Shown here: piece after piece, positions 32,320 through 40,722 of the stretch
How the letters are laid out: each line of letters opens with the position of its first letter
Position numbering within the stretch: position 1 is the stretch's first letter
Assembly: GCF_030269365.1 (NCBI RefSeq)
Contig: NZ_BSTF01000020.1
Coordinates: 1 to 64,000, forward strand
Origin: Lentzea sp. NBRC 102530
GTDB taxonomy: Bacteria > Actinomycetota > Actinomycetes > Mycobacteriales > Pseudonocardiaceae
Length of the DNA stretch: 64,000 bases
Direction: 5' to 3'
Translations under genes and position numbers: made by a program
The notes under the pieces: model-generated
The model's input: only the letters and a program-made list of their open reading frames with translations
Database searches by the model: none
What the model was told of the DNA's origin: nothing

Positions 32320-33726
32320 ATGAGCCGCACGCTCGCGGAGAAGGTGTGGGAGGCACACGTTGTGCGCCACGGAAGTGGCGCGGAGCCGGACCTGCTTTAC
32401 ATCGACCTCCATCTGCTGCACGAAGTCACCAGCCCCCAGGCGTTCGACGGGTTGCGCCTTGCCGACCGCAAGCTGCGCAGGCCCGATCTCACGATCGCCA
32501 CCGAGGATCACAACGTCCCCACCGTCGACATCGACAAGCCCATCGCGGACCTGGTGTCGCGCACGCAGGTCGAGACGCTCCGGCGCAACTGCGCGGAGTT
32601 CGGCGTGCGGCTGCACCCGATGGGCGACTTCGAACAGGGCATCGTGCACGTCGTCGGGCCGCAGCTCGGCCTCACGCAGCCGGGGATGACGGTGGTGTGC
32701 GGCGACAGCCACACGAGCACGCACGGTGCTTTCGGTGCGCTGGCGTTCGGCATCGGCACGTCCGAGGTGGAGCACGTGATGGCGACGCAGACGTTGCCGT
32801 TGCGTCCGTTCAAGACGATGGCCATCAACGTCACCGGCTCGCTCGGTGAAGGCGTCACGGCGAAGGACATCATCCTCGCCGTCATCGCGAAGATCGGCAC
32901 CGGCGGCGGTCAGGGCTACGTCCTGGAGTACCGCGGCGAGGCCATCGAGACGCTGTCGATGGAAGCGCGCATGACGGTCTGCAACATGTCGATCGAGGCG
33001 GGCGCCCGCGCCGGCATGATCGCACCGGACGAGACGACTTTCGACTACATCAAGGGTCGTGACCACGCACCGTCCGGCGCGGACTGGGACAGGGCCGTCG
33101 AGTACTGGAAGACGCTGCGCACGGACGACGACGCGACGTTCGACGCCGAGGTGACCATCGACGCGAACGACCTCACCCCGTTCGTCACGTGGGGGACCAA
33201 CCCCGGTCAGGGTCTGCCGCTGGGCGCGACCGTCCCCGACCCCGAGAAGATCGCGGACGAGAACGAGCGCGTGGCCGCCGAGAAGGCGCTGACGTACATG
33301 GGCCTCGAGCCCGGCACGCCGCTGCGCGACATCCGCGTGGACACCGTGTTCCTCGGCTCCTGCACCAACGGGCGCATCGAGGACCTGCGCGCCGCGGCGG
33401 ACGTCATCAAGGGCAAGCACGTCGCTTCAGGAGTACGGATGCTGGTCGTCCCCGGTTCGATGCGGGTGCGCAAGCAGGCCGAGGACGAGGGCCTGGACAA
33501 GGTCTTCCTCGACGCGGGCGCCGAGTGGCGGCAGGCCGGCTGCTCGATGTGCCTTGGCATGAACCCGGATCAGCTCGCACCGGGTGAGCGCAGCGCGTCG
33601 ACCTCCAACCGCAACTTCGAGGGCAGGCAGGGCAAGGGCGGCCGGACGCATCTCGTTTCGCCGCTCGTCGCCGCCGCCACGGCCGTGCGCGGCACCCTGT
33701 CGGCCCCCGCAGACCTGGAGAACTGA
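32320..33726 (+). CDS. leuC: 3-isopropylmalate dehydratase large subunit
   Basis: A 468-residue aconitase-family subunit. With LeuD it isomerises 2-isopropylmalate to 3-isopropylmalate. The [4Fe-4S] cysteines are in LGSCTNGR and CSMCLGMNPD; ATEDHNVPT and VCGDSHTSTHGAFG are family hallmarks. ATG 32320 has GGGAG nine bases upstream. The stop is two bases before leuD. Confidence 0.97.
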   Translation: MSRTLAEKVWEAHVVRHGSGAEPDLLYIDLHLLHEVTSPQAFDGLRLADRKLRRPDLTIATEDHNVPTVDIDKPIADLVSRTQVETLRRNCAEFGVRLHPMGDFEQGIVHVVGPQLGLTQPGMTVVCGDSHTSTHGAFGALAFGIGTSEVEHVMATQTLPLRPFKTMAINVTGSLGEGVTAKDIILAVIAKIGTGGGQGYVLEYRGEAIETLSMEARMTVCNMSIEAGARAGMIAPDETTFDYIKGRDHAPSGADWDRAVEYWKTLRTDDDATFDAEVTIDANDLTPFVTWGTNPGQGLPLGATVPDPEKIADENERVAAEKALTYMGLEPGTPLRDIRVDTVFLGSCTNGRIEDLRAAADVIKGKHVASGVRMLVVPGSMRVRKQAEDEGLDKVFLDAGAEWRQAGCSMCLGMNPDQLAPGERSASTSNRNFEGRQGKGGRTHLVSPLVAAATAVRGTLSAPADLEN

Positions 33727-33728
33727 CC

Positions 33729-34331
33729 ATGGACGCCTTCACCACCCACACCGGCGTCGGTGTGCCGCTGCGCAGGTCCAACGTGGACACCGACCAGATC
33801 ATCCCGGCCGTCTACCTCAAGCGCGTGACCCGCAGCGGGTTCGAGGACGGGCTCTTCGCCGCCTGGCGCTCCGACGAGCACTTCATCCTCAACCAGGAGC
33901 CGTTCAAGGCGGGCAGCGTCCTCGTTGCGGGCCCTGACTTCGGCACCGGGTCCTCTCGGGAACACGCCGTCTGGGCGTTGATGGACTACGGCTTCCGGGT
34001 CGTCATCTCGTCCCGGTTCGCGGACATCTTCCGGGGCAACTCGGGCAAGCAGGGGCTCGTGGCGGCGCAGTGCAGCCAGTCCGATGTCGAGCTGCTGTGG
34101 AAGTTGCTGGAGTCCGAACCCGGCACGCCGGTCACCGTCGACCTCACCGACAAGACCGTTCGCGCCAAGGACTTGGTAGCCCCGTTCGACATCGACGACT
34201 ACACCCGCTGGCGCCTGCTGGAGGGCCTCGACGACATCGCTTTGACGCTGCGCCACGAGGCCGAGATCAGCGATTTCGAGGGCAATCGCCAGACTTGGCT
34301 GCCCACAACGGATCCGCTTCCGGCGGTCTGA
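33729..34331 (+). CDS. leuD: 3-isopropylmalate dehydratase small subunit
   Basis: A 200-residue swivel-domain subunit of isopropylmalate isomerase. Motifs are VDTDQIIPAVYLKRV and GPDFGTGSSREHAVWAL, with SSRFADIFRGNS following. The two-base spacing after leuC shows operon organisation. Its length is typical. A hairpin follows the stop. Confidence 0.97.
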   Translation: MDAFTTHTGVGVPLRRSNVDTDQIIPAVYLKRVTRSGFEDGLFAAWRSDEHFILNQEPFKAGSVLVAGPDFGTGSSREHAVWALMDYGFRVVISSRFADIFRGNSGKQGLVAAQCSQSDVELLWKLLESEPGTPVTVDLTDKTVRAKDLVAPFDIDDYTRWRLLEGLDDIALTLRHEAEISDFEGNRQTWLPTTDPLPAV

Positions 34332-34339
34332 GAGGGGGT

Positions 34340-34369
34340 CGGATTCTCCCCTTGAGAGGGGCGAATCCG
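34340..34369 (+). terminator. Weak hairpin after leuD
   Basis: CGGATTC (34340-34346) pairs with GAATCCG (34363-34369), and CCCCT/AGGGG-like bases pair inside. No T-run follows. Confidence 0.5.
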
Positions 34370-34400
34370 GCGCCTCCTGTCCCTCGAAGGGGCGCAATTA

Positions 34401-34430
34401 GCCACGCCACAACGAAAATTTTGGCGTGGC
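34401..34430. promoter_or_regulatory. Dyad upstream of hup
   Basis: GCCACGCCA (34401-34409) is inverted at 34422-34430 (TGGCGTGGC) around an AT-rich centre. It could be an operator or a second leuD terminator. Confidence 0.4.
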
Positions 34431-34519
34431 GATTGGTATTTCTCGCGATTTGGGCCTACCGTTGCGTTCTAGTCGGCCCAGACGCTTATGGGCCGTGAGC
34501 GTCCTGGGAGGGACTGAAG

Positions 34520-35209
34520 GTGAACAAGGCCCAGCTCATCGAGGCGCTCGCCGAGCGCCTGGGAGACAAGAAGACCGCGGGTGCTGCTGTTGACGGGCTC
34601 GTCGATGTGATCGTGCGCTCCGTCAACAAGGGCGAGAAGGTCAACATCACGGGCTTCGGCGTCTTCGAGAAGCGTGCCCGTGCGGCTCGCACGGCGCGCA
34701 ACCCGCGCACCGGTGAGACCGTGAAGGTCAAGAAGACCAACGTGCCCGCGTTCCGCCCCGGCTCGACGTTCAAGGACGTCATCAGCGGTGCGAAGAAGCT
34801 GCCGAAGGCCGTTGCGGCCAAGGCCGCCGCGAAGCCCGCCGCCGCTGCCGCCGCGAAGCCCGCGGCCACCAAGGCTCCGGCGACCAAGGCCGCGACGACC
34901 CGCGCGACGACCACGACGCGCACGCGTACGGCTGCGGCCGCCACCAAGGCGCCCGCGACCCGTCGCACCACCACGGCCGCTGCGGCGAAGCCCGCTGCTG
35001 CCAAGGCGCCCGCGAAGGCGACCGCCACCAAGGCCGCTGCCAAGCCGGCTGCTGCGAAGACCACCACGGCTCGCAAGCCCGCTGCCGCCAAGACCACGGC
35101 CGCCGCCAAGACGACGGCCGCGGCGAAGACGACGGCTGCGGCGAAGCCCGCTGCGAAGGCCACGGCTGCCAAGCCGGCCGCTCGCAAGACGGCTGCCAAG
35201 AAGAAGTGA
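34520..35209 (+). CDS. hup: HU-type nucleoid protein with long Lys/Ala-rich tail (HupB-like)
   Basis: A 229-residue histone-like protein. Residues 1-90 are a standard HU fold (MNKAQLIEALAERLG, VNITGFGVFEKRARAARTAR, NPRTGETVKVKKTNVPAFRP). Residues 95-229 form a tail of AAKPA, KTTAAAK and similar repeats, like the eukaryotic histone H1-like tail of mycobacterial HupB. It binds and compacts DNA. GTG 34520 follows GGGAGGGACTGAAGG. The tail's repeat DNA may vary in copy number. Confidence 0.95.
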   Translation: MNKAQLIEALAERLGDKKTAGAAVDGLVDVIVRSVNKGEKVNITGFGVFEKRARAARTARNPRTGETVKVKKTNVPAFRPGSTFKDVISGAKKLPKAVAAKAAAKPAAAAAAKPAATKAPATKAATTRATTTTRTRTAAAATKAPATRRTTTAAAAKPAAAKAPAKATATKAAAKPAAAKTTTARKPAAAKTTAAAKTTAAAKTTAAAKPAAKATAAKPAARKTAAKKK

Positions 35210-35248
35210 GACGGGCCTCCTGAGGGAGGCTGCGCTACTTCCAGAACT

Positions 35249-35290
35249 ACGCGGAAGGCCCCGGTGTGCGCACACCGGGGCCTTCCGCGT
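35249..35290 (+). terminator. hup terminator, perfect 42-bp palindrome
   Basis: Positions 35249-35269 and 35270-35290 are exact reverse complements, with no unpaired loop bases in the DNA. No T-run follows. Confidence 0.85.
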
Positions 35291-35578
35291 GTCCGGGCAA
35301 CTGCACCGCCTGGCACGCCTGAAAGAGCCGCGACGGGCCAGGGGAGATCGGTTGGGCGTGCCCGAGAAGCGCCGGAGTAGCGCCCGAGAACCGGCGCGGA
35401 AGCATCGGCGGCAGAGCCGGGCGGTGCCAGGAATGTCAGCGGACATGACGATCCGGCGACTCGGAGAAGCGTCCGGAGTGAGACCGCGGCACAGCTTCCG
35501 AATTCCCGGCCCGAACTCCCGTGCCCACCAATAGAAATAACGCATACAGGCCTGCGAACGCCCCCGCCAGAAGCGAAA

Positions 35579-35642
35579 CCGCCGTCTTCCCGGCCGAGTT
35601 GGTTGCCACAGGCGAACTTTCGGCGGAGCGGGAAGACGGCGG
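35579..35642 (-). terminator. mutT1 terminator
   Basis: CCGCCGTCTTCCCG (35579-35592) pairs with 35629-35642, with an inner CCGA/TCGG stem. On the minus strand it lies 22 bases after the mutT1 stop and is followed by TTTCGCTT. The rest of the gap from hup (35291-35578) shows no gene. Confidence 0.7.
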
Positions 35643-35664
35643 GATCGAAGGCGTCGGACGGGCG

Positions 35665-36585
35665 TCAGGGACGGGGCAGCGGTGAGGCCAGGTAATGCGC
35701 CGACACCAGCGTTGGCCAGCGCGAAGGCGAGTCCGAAGTGGACCAGGAGCCGAACGGCCTGGTGAAGGCGAGCACCCAGGTGCTGCCCTTCTTGCAGGGG
35801 ATCTCGTCGAGGCGCAGACCGCCGAGTTCGGCGAGTGACTGCACGACGGACGGGATCACGCCACCCTGCGAGGACACGACGGCCCTGCCCTCCAGCGCGG
35901 CCACCTCCAGCAGGCGCACCAGGCCCGCGTCCGGGTCGGGCCAGTAGCCCTCCTCGGACAGGCGTGGCTCCTCCACGATCTCCACGTCCAGGTCCGTCGC
36001 CACGGCCGCGACCGTGTCCACGCAACGGACCCTGGGGGCGGTGTGGACGCGCGTCGGTGCCCACAGGGGCAACAACGTGCGGAGCGCCGCGGCCTGGCGC
36101 AGGCCCGCGTCCGAGAGCGGGCGGAGGTCGTCGTCGCCGTGCCACTCGGAACGCTTGCCCGCCTTCGCGTGCCGGACCAGCAGCACGACGAGGAGGTCGG
36201 CCGGCAGGCGGGAGAACTCCTCCAGCACCTCGCGGTCCGGCTCGTACGTCAGCAGAGCGGACGCCTCGGCCACCGGCAGCCAGCGGAGTTCGTCGACCTC
36301 CTCGTTCTCCGCGAACGAGCCGGAGACCGCGAGAGCCGCGTAGTAGTCGACGGTCTTCGGCACGCCGCGAACCGAGTACGACACCTGACGAAGATGCCGG
36401 CCGAGCACGGAGGAATACCCCGTTTCCTCGGCTATCTCGCGCACCGCGCAGGCGGGGATGGTTTCGCCGGGATCGAGCTTTCCCTTCGGCAACGACCAGT
36501 CGTCATAACGCTGGCGGTGCACCACCGCGACTTCGACGTCACCGTCGGCATCGCGCCAGAGCACCGCCCCAGCAGCTTTGATCAC
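35665..36585 (-). CDS. mutT1: Two-domain Nudix hydrolase / histidine phosphatase, MutT1-like
   Basis: A 306-residue fusion. The N-terminal Nudix domain has the box GKLDPGETIPACAVREIAEE (about residues 39-58). The C-terminal domain is a histidine phosphatase with VRHAKAGKRSEW (RHG-type) at about residue 145. M. tuberculosis MutT1 has the same layout and hydrolyses 8-oxo-(d)GTP and diadenosine polyphosphates. The GTG start overlaps the ppk stop (GTGA), linking polyphosphate and nucleotide clean-up. Confidence 0.92.
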   Translation of the reverse strand: MIKAAGAVLWRDADGDVEVAVVHRQRYDDWSLPKGKLDPGETIPACAVREIAEETGYSSVLGRHLRQVSYSVRGVPKTVDYYAALAVSGSFAENEEVDELRWLPVAEASALLTYEPDREVLEEFSRLPADLLVVLLVRHAKAGKRSEWHGDDDLRPLSDAGLRQAAALRTLLPLWAPTRVHTAPRVRCVDTVAAVATDLDVEIVEEPRLSEEGYWPDPDAGLVRLLEVAALEGRAVVSSQGGVIPSVVQSLAELGGLRLDEIPCKKGSTWVLAFTRPFGSWSTSDSPSRWPTLVSAHYLASPLPRP

Positions 36586-38876
36586 CCAAGAGCTCCGTGC
36601 TTGTGGAGAAGTTCCATCTGGTGGTCCCGCACGGACGAGCCGTCCGAGGGCGAGGCGTCCCATTCTCCGTCGGGCCGCAACACCCAGCAGCGCGTGTGCG
36701 AGTCGAGGGCGGAGTCGAACATGTCGCCGAGCTGCTTGGTCAGGCGGGGGTCGGCCACGCGCAGCGCGACCTCGACGCGGCGGTCCAGGTTGCGGTGCAT
36801 CATGTCCGCGCTGCCGATCCAGTACTCCTCGCCGGCGACGAAGTGGAAGACCCGCGAGTGCTCCAGGAACCGGCCGAGGATCGAGCGCACCCGGATGTTC
36901 TCCGACAGCCCCTTGATGCCCGGCTTGAGGCCGCAGATGCCGCGCACGACCACGTCCACGGGCACGCCCGCCTGCGACGCCCGGTACAGCGCGTCGATGA
37001 CCTGCTCGTCCACCAGCGAGTTCACCTTGATGCGCACGCCGGACGGCTTGCCCGCCTGCGCGTGCTCGATCTCGGCGTTGATCCGGTCCACGATGCCCTT
37101 GCGGACGCCGTAGGGCGCCACGAGCAACGAGCGGTACTCGTCCTGGCGCGCATAGCCCGTGAGGACGTTGAAGAGGTCCGTGAGGTCCGCGCCGATCGTC
37201 GGTTCGGCCGTGAGGATGCCGACGTCCTCGTACAGCCGCGCGGTCTTGGGGTTGTAGTTGCCGGTGCCGATGTGGCAGTAGCGCCGGATCGTCGAGCCCT
37301 CCTGGCGCACCACCAACGACGTCTTGCAGTGCGTCTTCAGGCCCACCAGGCCGTAGACGACGTGCACGCCCGCCTTCTCCAGCGCCCGCGCCCACTTGAT
37401 GTTCGCCTGCTCGTCGAACCGGGCCTTGAGCTCCACCAGCGCCACGACCTGCTTGCCCGCCTCGGCCGCGTCGATCAGCGCGTCCACGATGGGCGAGTCA
37501 CCGGAGGTGCGGTACAGCGTCTGCTTGATGGCGAGCACGTGCGGGTCGGCCGCGGCCTGTTCGATGAAGCGCTGCACCGACGTGGAGAACGAGTCGTACG
37601 GGTGGTGCACCAGCACGTCACCCTCGCGCAGCGTCGCGAACACGCTCTTCGGCGTCTCGCGCTCGCCGAACGCCGGGTGCGTCGCCGGCACGAACGCCGG
37701 GTCCTTCAACGTCTTGCGGTCGATGCCGTAGAGCTGCCACAGGCACGACAGGTCGAGCAGACCGGGCACGGTCACGACGTCGTGCGGGTCGACGTCCATC
37801 TCCCGCAGCAACAGTTCGAGCATGTGCTCGGTCATGTCGTCGGCCACCTCGAGGCGCACCGGCGGGCCGAACCGGCGCCGCGCGAGCTCGCGTTCGAGCG
37901 CCTGCAACAGGTCCTCGTCGCGGTCCTCCTCGACCTCGAGGTCCGCGTTGCGCGTCACCCGGAACGCGTGGCACTCGATGACCTCCATGCCGGTGAACAG
38001 CTCGCCCAGGTGCGCGGCGATGAGTTCCTCCAACGGCAGGAAGGTCGCGGAGGACGACGACCGGTCCGCCTCCACGCGCACGAGCCGCGGCACGTTGTCC
38101 GGCACCTTCACCCTGGCGAACCGCTCGCCGCCGCCCTCGGGATCCCGCACGGTGACCGCGAGGTTCAGCGACAGCCCCGAGATGTACGGGAACGGGTGCG
38201 CCGGGTCGACCGCGAGCGGCGTCAGGACCGGGAACACCTGCTCGCTGAAGTAGTTGGAGAGCCTCAGCCGGTCGTAGTCGGTGAGGTCGCCCCACCTCAC
38301 CATGCTGATCCGGTGCTCTTCCAGGCCGGGGCGGATGTGGTCGAGGAACGCGCGGGCGTGCTGCTCCACGAGTTCCTGCGAGCGCTTGGAGATCGCGACG
38401 AGCTGCTCGAGCGGCGTGAGCCCGTCCGCGCTGCGCACCGTGAGACCGGTCTCCGCGCGGCGCTTCAGGCCCGCGACCCTGACCATGTAGAACTCGTCGA
38501 GGTTCGAGGCGAAGATCGCGAGGAACTTCGCCCGCTCCAGCAACGGCTGCGAGGAGTCCTCGGCCAGCGCGAGCACGCGGGCGTTGAAGTCCAACCAGGA
38601 CAGTTCACGGTTGAAGTACCGGTCGTCCGGCAGGTCCGTGGGCAGGACGCTCGACGTCACCGCGGGCGGCGCCGAGGGCACGCCACGCGTGGGCGCGGCG
38701 ACCGGCTCCTGCGGCGGTTCGGCTTTCGTCCGGGGGTTGGACGCTCGCCTGGTCGCCGCGCGAGGCTGCCGTTTCGGAGCCGCCGCGCGCGGGGTGGCCG
38801 CTGCCTTGCCGCGCGTGGAGCGGCGTCGGGAGGGGGTCGCCTTGCCGTCGTTGTCGTCCGTGCTCACGTCACGCAT
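36582..38876 (-). CDS. ppk: Polyphosphate kinase 1
   Basis: A 764-residue PPK1, which reversibly makes polyphosphate from ATP. Residues about 80-190 are the N domain (RYFNRELSWLDFNARVLALA), then the PHP-like head domain, then two PLD-fold C domains with the phosphorylated His in RRYCHIGTGNYNP and the second site in HRNLDRRVEVAL. The first 75 residues are a basic Ala/Arg/Pro-rich extension, probably disordered and longer than in E. coli (688 total). ATG 38876 is used; GTG 38864 is an alternative. Confidence 0.96.
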   Translation of the reverse strand: MRDVSTDDNDGKATPSRRRSTRGKAAATPRAAAPKRQPRAATRRASNPRTKAEPPQEPVAAPTRGVPSAPPAVTSSVLPTDLPDDRYFNRELSWLDFNARVLALAEDSSQPLLERAKFLAIFASNLDEFYMVRVAGLKRRAETGLTVRSADGLTPLEQLVAISKRSQELVEQHARAFLDHIRPGLEEHRISMVRWGDLTDYDRLRLSNYFSEQVFPVLTPLAVDPAHPFPYISGLSLNLAVTVRDPEGGGERFARVKVPDNVPRLVRVEADRSSSSATFLPLEELIAAHLGELFTGMEVIECHAFRVTRNADLEVEEDRDEDLLQALERELARRRFGPPVRLEVADDMTEHMLELLLREMDVDPHDVVTVPGLLDLSCLWQLYGIDRKTLKDPAFVPATHPAFGERETPKSVFATLREGDVLVHHPYDSFSTSVQRFIEQAAADPHVLAIKQTLYRTSGDSPIVDALIDAAEAGKQVVALVELKARFDEQANIKWARALEKAGVHVVYGLVGLKTHCKTSLVVRQEGSTIRRYCHIGTGNYNPKTARLYEDVGILTAEPTIGADLTDLFNVLTGYARQDEYRSLLVAPYGVRKGIVDRINAEIEHAQAGKPSGVRIKVNSLVDEQVIDALYRASQAGVPVDVVVRGICGLKPGIKGLSENIRVRSILGRFLEHSRVFHFVAGEEYWIGSADMMHRNLDRRVEVALRVADPRLTKQLGDMFDSALDSHTRCWVLRPDGEWDASPSDGSSVRDHQMELLHKHGALG

Positions 38877-38935
38877 TGTGTCTCAAGTTCGCCGTTAGCG
38901 CCCCCAACCAGGACGTCCGTCTGGTGAACTCCTCG

Positions 38936-39127
38936 TCACAGAACAGGCATGCGAAGAGCTGTGACGGCCCCGTCGGGACTACGTTCGAGGGTCACCCGCT
39001 GGCCCGGACGCAGCATTCGCCAGCCACCGGCCGTGACGGCCTCCGCACTCACGTCGACGAGGACGCCGTCATCTCGAAGGACCGTGGCGGAACCATCGCC
39101 GTTAAATGTGGACACAGTCGCCTGCAC
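38936..39127 (-). CDS. Small OB-fold / cold-shock-like protein
   Basis: A 63-residue protein, MQATVSTFNGDGSATVLRDD then GVLVDVSAEAV, ending LRPGQRVTLERSPDGAVTAL. The pattern of short strands with DDG and LRPGQRV resembles cold-shock-type OB folds without the RNP aromatic motifs. Function is unknown. GTG 39127 is eight bases after TAGGCT, which supports a leaderless gene. It lies upstream of ppk on the same strand. Confidence 0.6.
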   Translation of the reverse strand: MQATVSTFNGDGSATVLRDDGVLVDVSAEAVTAGGWRMLRPGQRVTLERSPDGAVTALRMPVL

Positions 39128-39135
39128 GGAGCAGG

Positions 39136-39141
39136 AGCCTA
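39136..39141 (-). promoter_or_regulatory. -10 box (TAGGCT) of the small OB-fold gene
   Basis: On the minus strand TAGGCT precedes GTG 39127 by eight bases. Confidence 0.4.
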
Positions 39142-39189
39142 GACGTTCGGGCCTACACGTCCCGTTCGAGCCACTGCCAGGGTCGATCC

Positions 39190-40722
39190 ATGAAGGTTAT
39201 TGCCACGTTGACCGCGGCGACCCTGTTGGCCTTCACCACGGCAGGCCTGGCTTCGGCGGCTTCCGCCGAACCCAAGACCCCCGTGGTGGACAAACCACGA
39301 CTCCAGGCGGCGGCGAAGAACGTTCGCCTGAAAGCCTCACTTCCCGGCACCGAACGGGCCATCTCGATCGCGTTCGCCCAGTACGGCAAGCGCGACGTGG
39401 CGTTCGTGAGCATGGAGACCGGGCTCAAGACGTTCGACGTCAGCGACCTCGACCGGCCGAAGCTCCTCGACCACCTCACCAAGGAGGAGATGGCGCTGCC
39501 GGGCGACGACCCGACGAAGCGCTTCTGGGAGAACGAGGACATCAACGTCGACCCGAAGCGCAAGCTCGCGTTCCTGGCGCGCGAGGTCAACTCGTTCGGC
39601 CGCGCGCTGCCGGGTGACCGCCCGACCGGCAACTACATCGTGTCCGCTGTGGACCCGGCCGACCTCAAGATCCTCAGCTTTCACAGACAGAACACCGGTC
39701 ACACCAGCACCTGCGTCAACGACTGCCAGTTCCTCTGGACGGCGGGCCTCGACAGGTCGGACGCCAAGACCGGACGGATCTTCGTGACGGACATCCGCGA
39801 TCCGAAGACGCCGAAGGAACTCCCGGTCTCGGTGGACGTCCGCGGCAGGGCGGGCGAAGGCAAGATCACGCACGACGTCCAGGTCGACGCCCAGGGCATC
39901 GCGTGGGTGGCGGGCGACGACGGCACCCGCGGCTACCACACGCAGGGCTGGCATCGCGACCCGTTGAGCGGCAAGTACCGCGAGGCGAAGGCGTGGGACC
40001 CCGTCCCGTACGCGGGTGGCAGCGTGCCGAAGGCGGACATGCCGACCTCGTTCACGCACAACTCGTTCCGCCCCGTCGGACGGACGCTGCTCGACGGGCC
40101 GAAGCCCACCCGGGAGAACCCGGCCGGCTCGTTGCTGCTGCACACCGAGGAGGCGTTCGGCTCGCCGACCTGCAAGACCGAGGGCCGGTTCGTCATCTCC
40201 TCGCTGCAGGGCACGCACAACGGTGAGGGCTGGGGCGAGACGCCGAAGGAGATGAAGACCGTCGGCATCTGGAGCCCCGACGACCAGGAGGGCACGATCC
40301 CCGGCGACGTCACGTGCTCCGCGCACTACTTCGACGTGCAGAAGAGGATCGTGGCCTACTCCTGGTACAACCAGGGCACGAGGTTCCTCGACATCTCGAA
40401 CCCCGCCAAGCCGATCCAGATCGGGTACTGGCGGCCGGACACCGCGACCTCGTGGGCGCCGTACTGGCACCGCGGCACCGTGTTCGTGGCGGACATCTCC
40501 CGCGGCGTCGAGATCCTGCAGCTCGAGAAGGGCGCCTACGAGGCGCAGGCGTCAGGCACCGCGGTGACGCTGACCGCCCACCACGCCAGGGAACTGATCC
40601 GGGAGAGCGACAGGGAACCCGTGCCGCTCGCCCCGAACCCGTTCTACGGCTGGGCCTGCCCGATGGTCGCGAACCGCGACGACTCGGACTGCGGAGCAGG
40701 GGCCTGCGGCGCGCCCTGCTGA
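39190..40722 (+). CDS. Secreted LVIVD-repeat-like beta-propeller protein
   Basis: A 510-residue exported protein with a signal peptide (MKVIATLTAATLLAFTTAGL, cleavage after ASA). Repeats such as FVSMETGLKTFDVSDLDRPK, IFVTDIRDPKTPKEL, RFLDISNPAKPIQIGYW and VFVADISRGVEILQL are those of LVIVD-type propellers. Conserved His and Asp residues (THDVQVD, FTHNSF, CSAHYFD) could bind metal. The last 28 residues are Cys-rich (DDSDCGAGACGAPC). No enzyme activity is known for the group. Its 3' end overlaps the convergent acyltransferase gene by 79 bases. Confidence 0.8.
   Translation: MKVIATLTAATLLAFTTAGLASAASAEPKTPVVDKPRLQAAAKNVRLKASLPGTERAISIAFAQYGKRDVAFVSMETGLKTFDVSDLDRPKLLDHLTKEEMALPGDDPTKRFWENEDINVDPKRKLAFLAREVNSFGRALPGDRPTGNYIVSAVDPADLKILSFHRQNTGHTSTCVNDCQFLWTAGLDRSDAKTGRIFVTDIRDPKTPKELPVSVDVRGRAGEGKITHDVQVDAQGIAWVAGDDGTRGYHTQGWHRDPLSGKYREAKAWDPVPYAGGSVPKADMPTSFTHNSFRPVGRTLLDGPKPTRENPAGSLLLHTEEAFGSPTCKTEGRFVISSLQGTHNGEGWGETPKEMKTVGIWSPDDQEGTIPGDVTCSAHYFDVQKRIVAYSWYNQGTRFLDISNPAKPIQIGYWRPDTATSWAPYWHRGTVFVADISRGVEILQLEKGAYEAQASGTAVTLTAHHARELIRESDREPVPLAPNPFYGWACPMVANRDDSDCGAGACGAPC

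Noticed and set aside
36597..38927. 776-codon plus-strand frame opposite ppk
   Set aside because: Repetitive Arg/Val/Gly/His composition and full overlap with ppk mark it as antisense noise.
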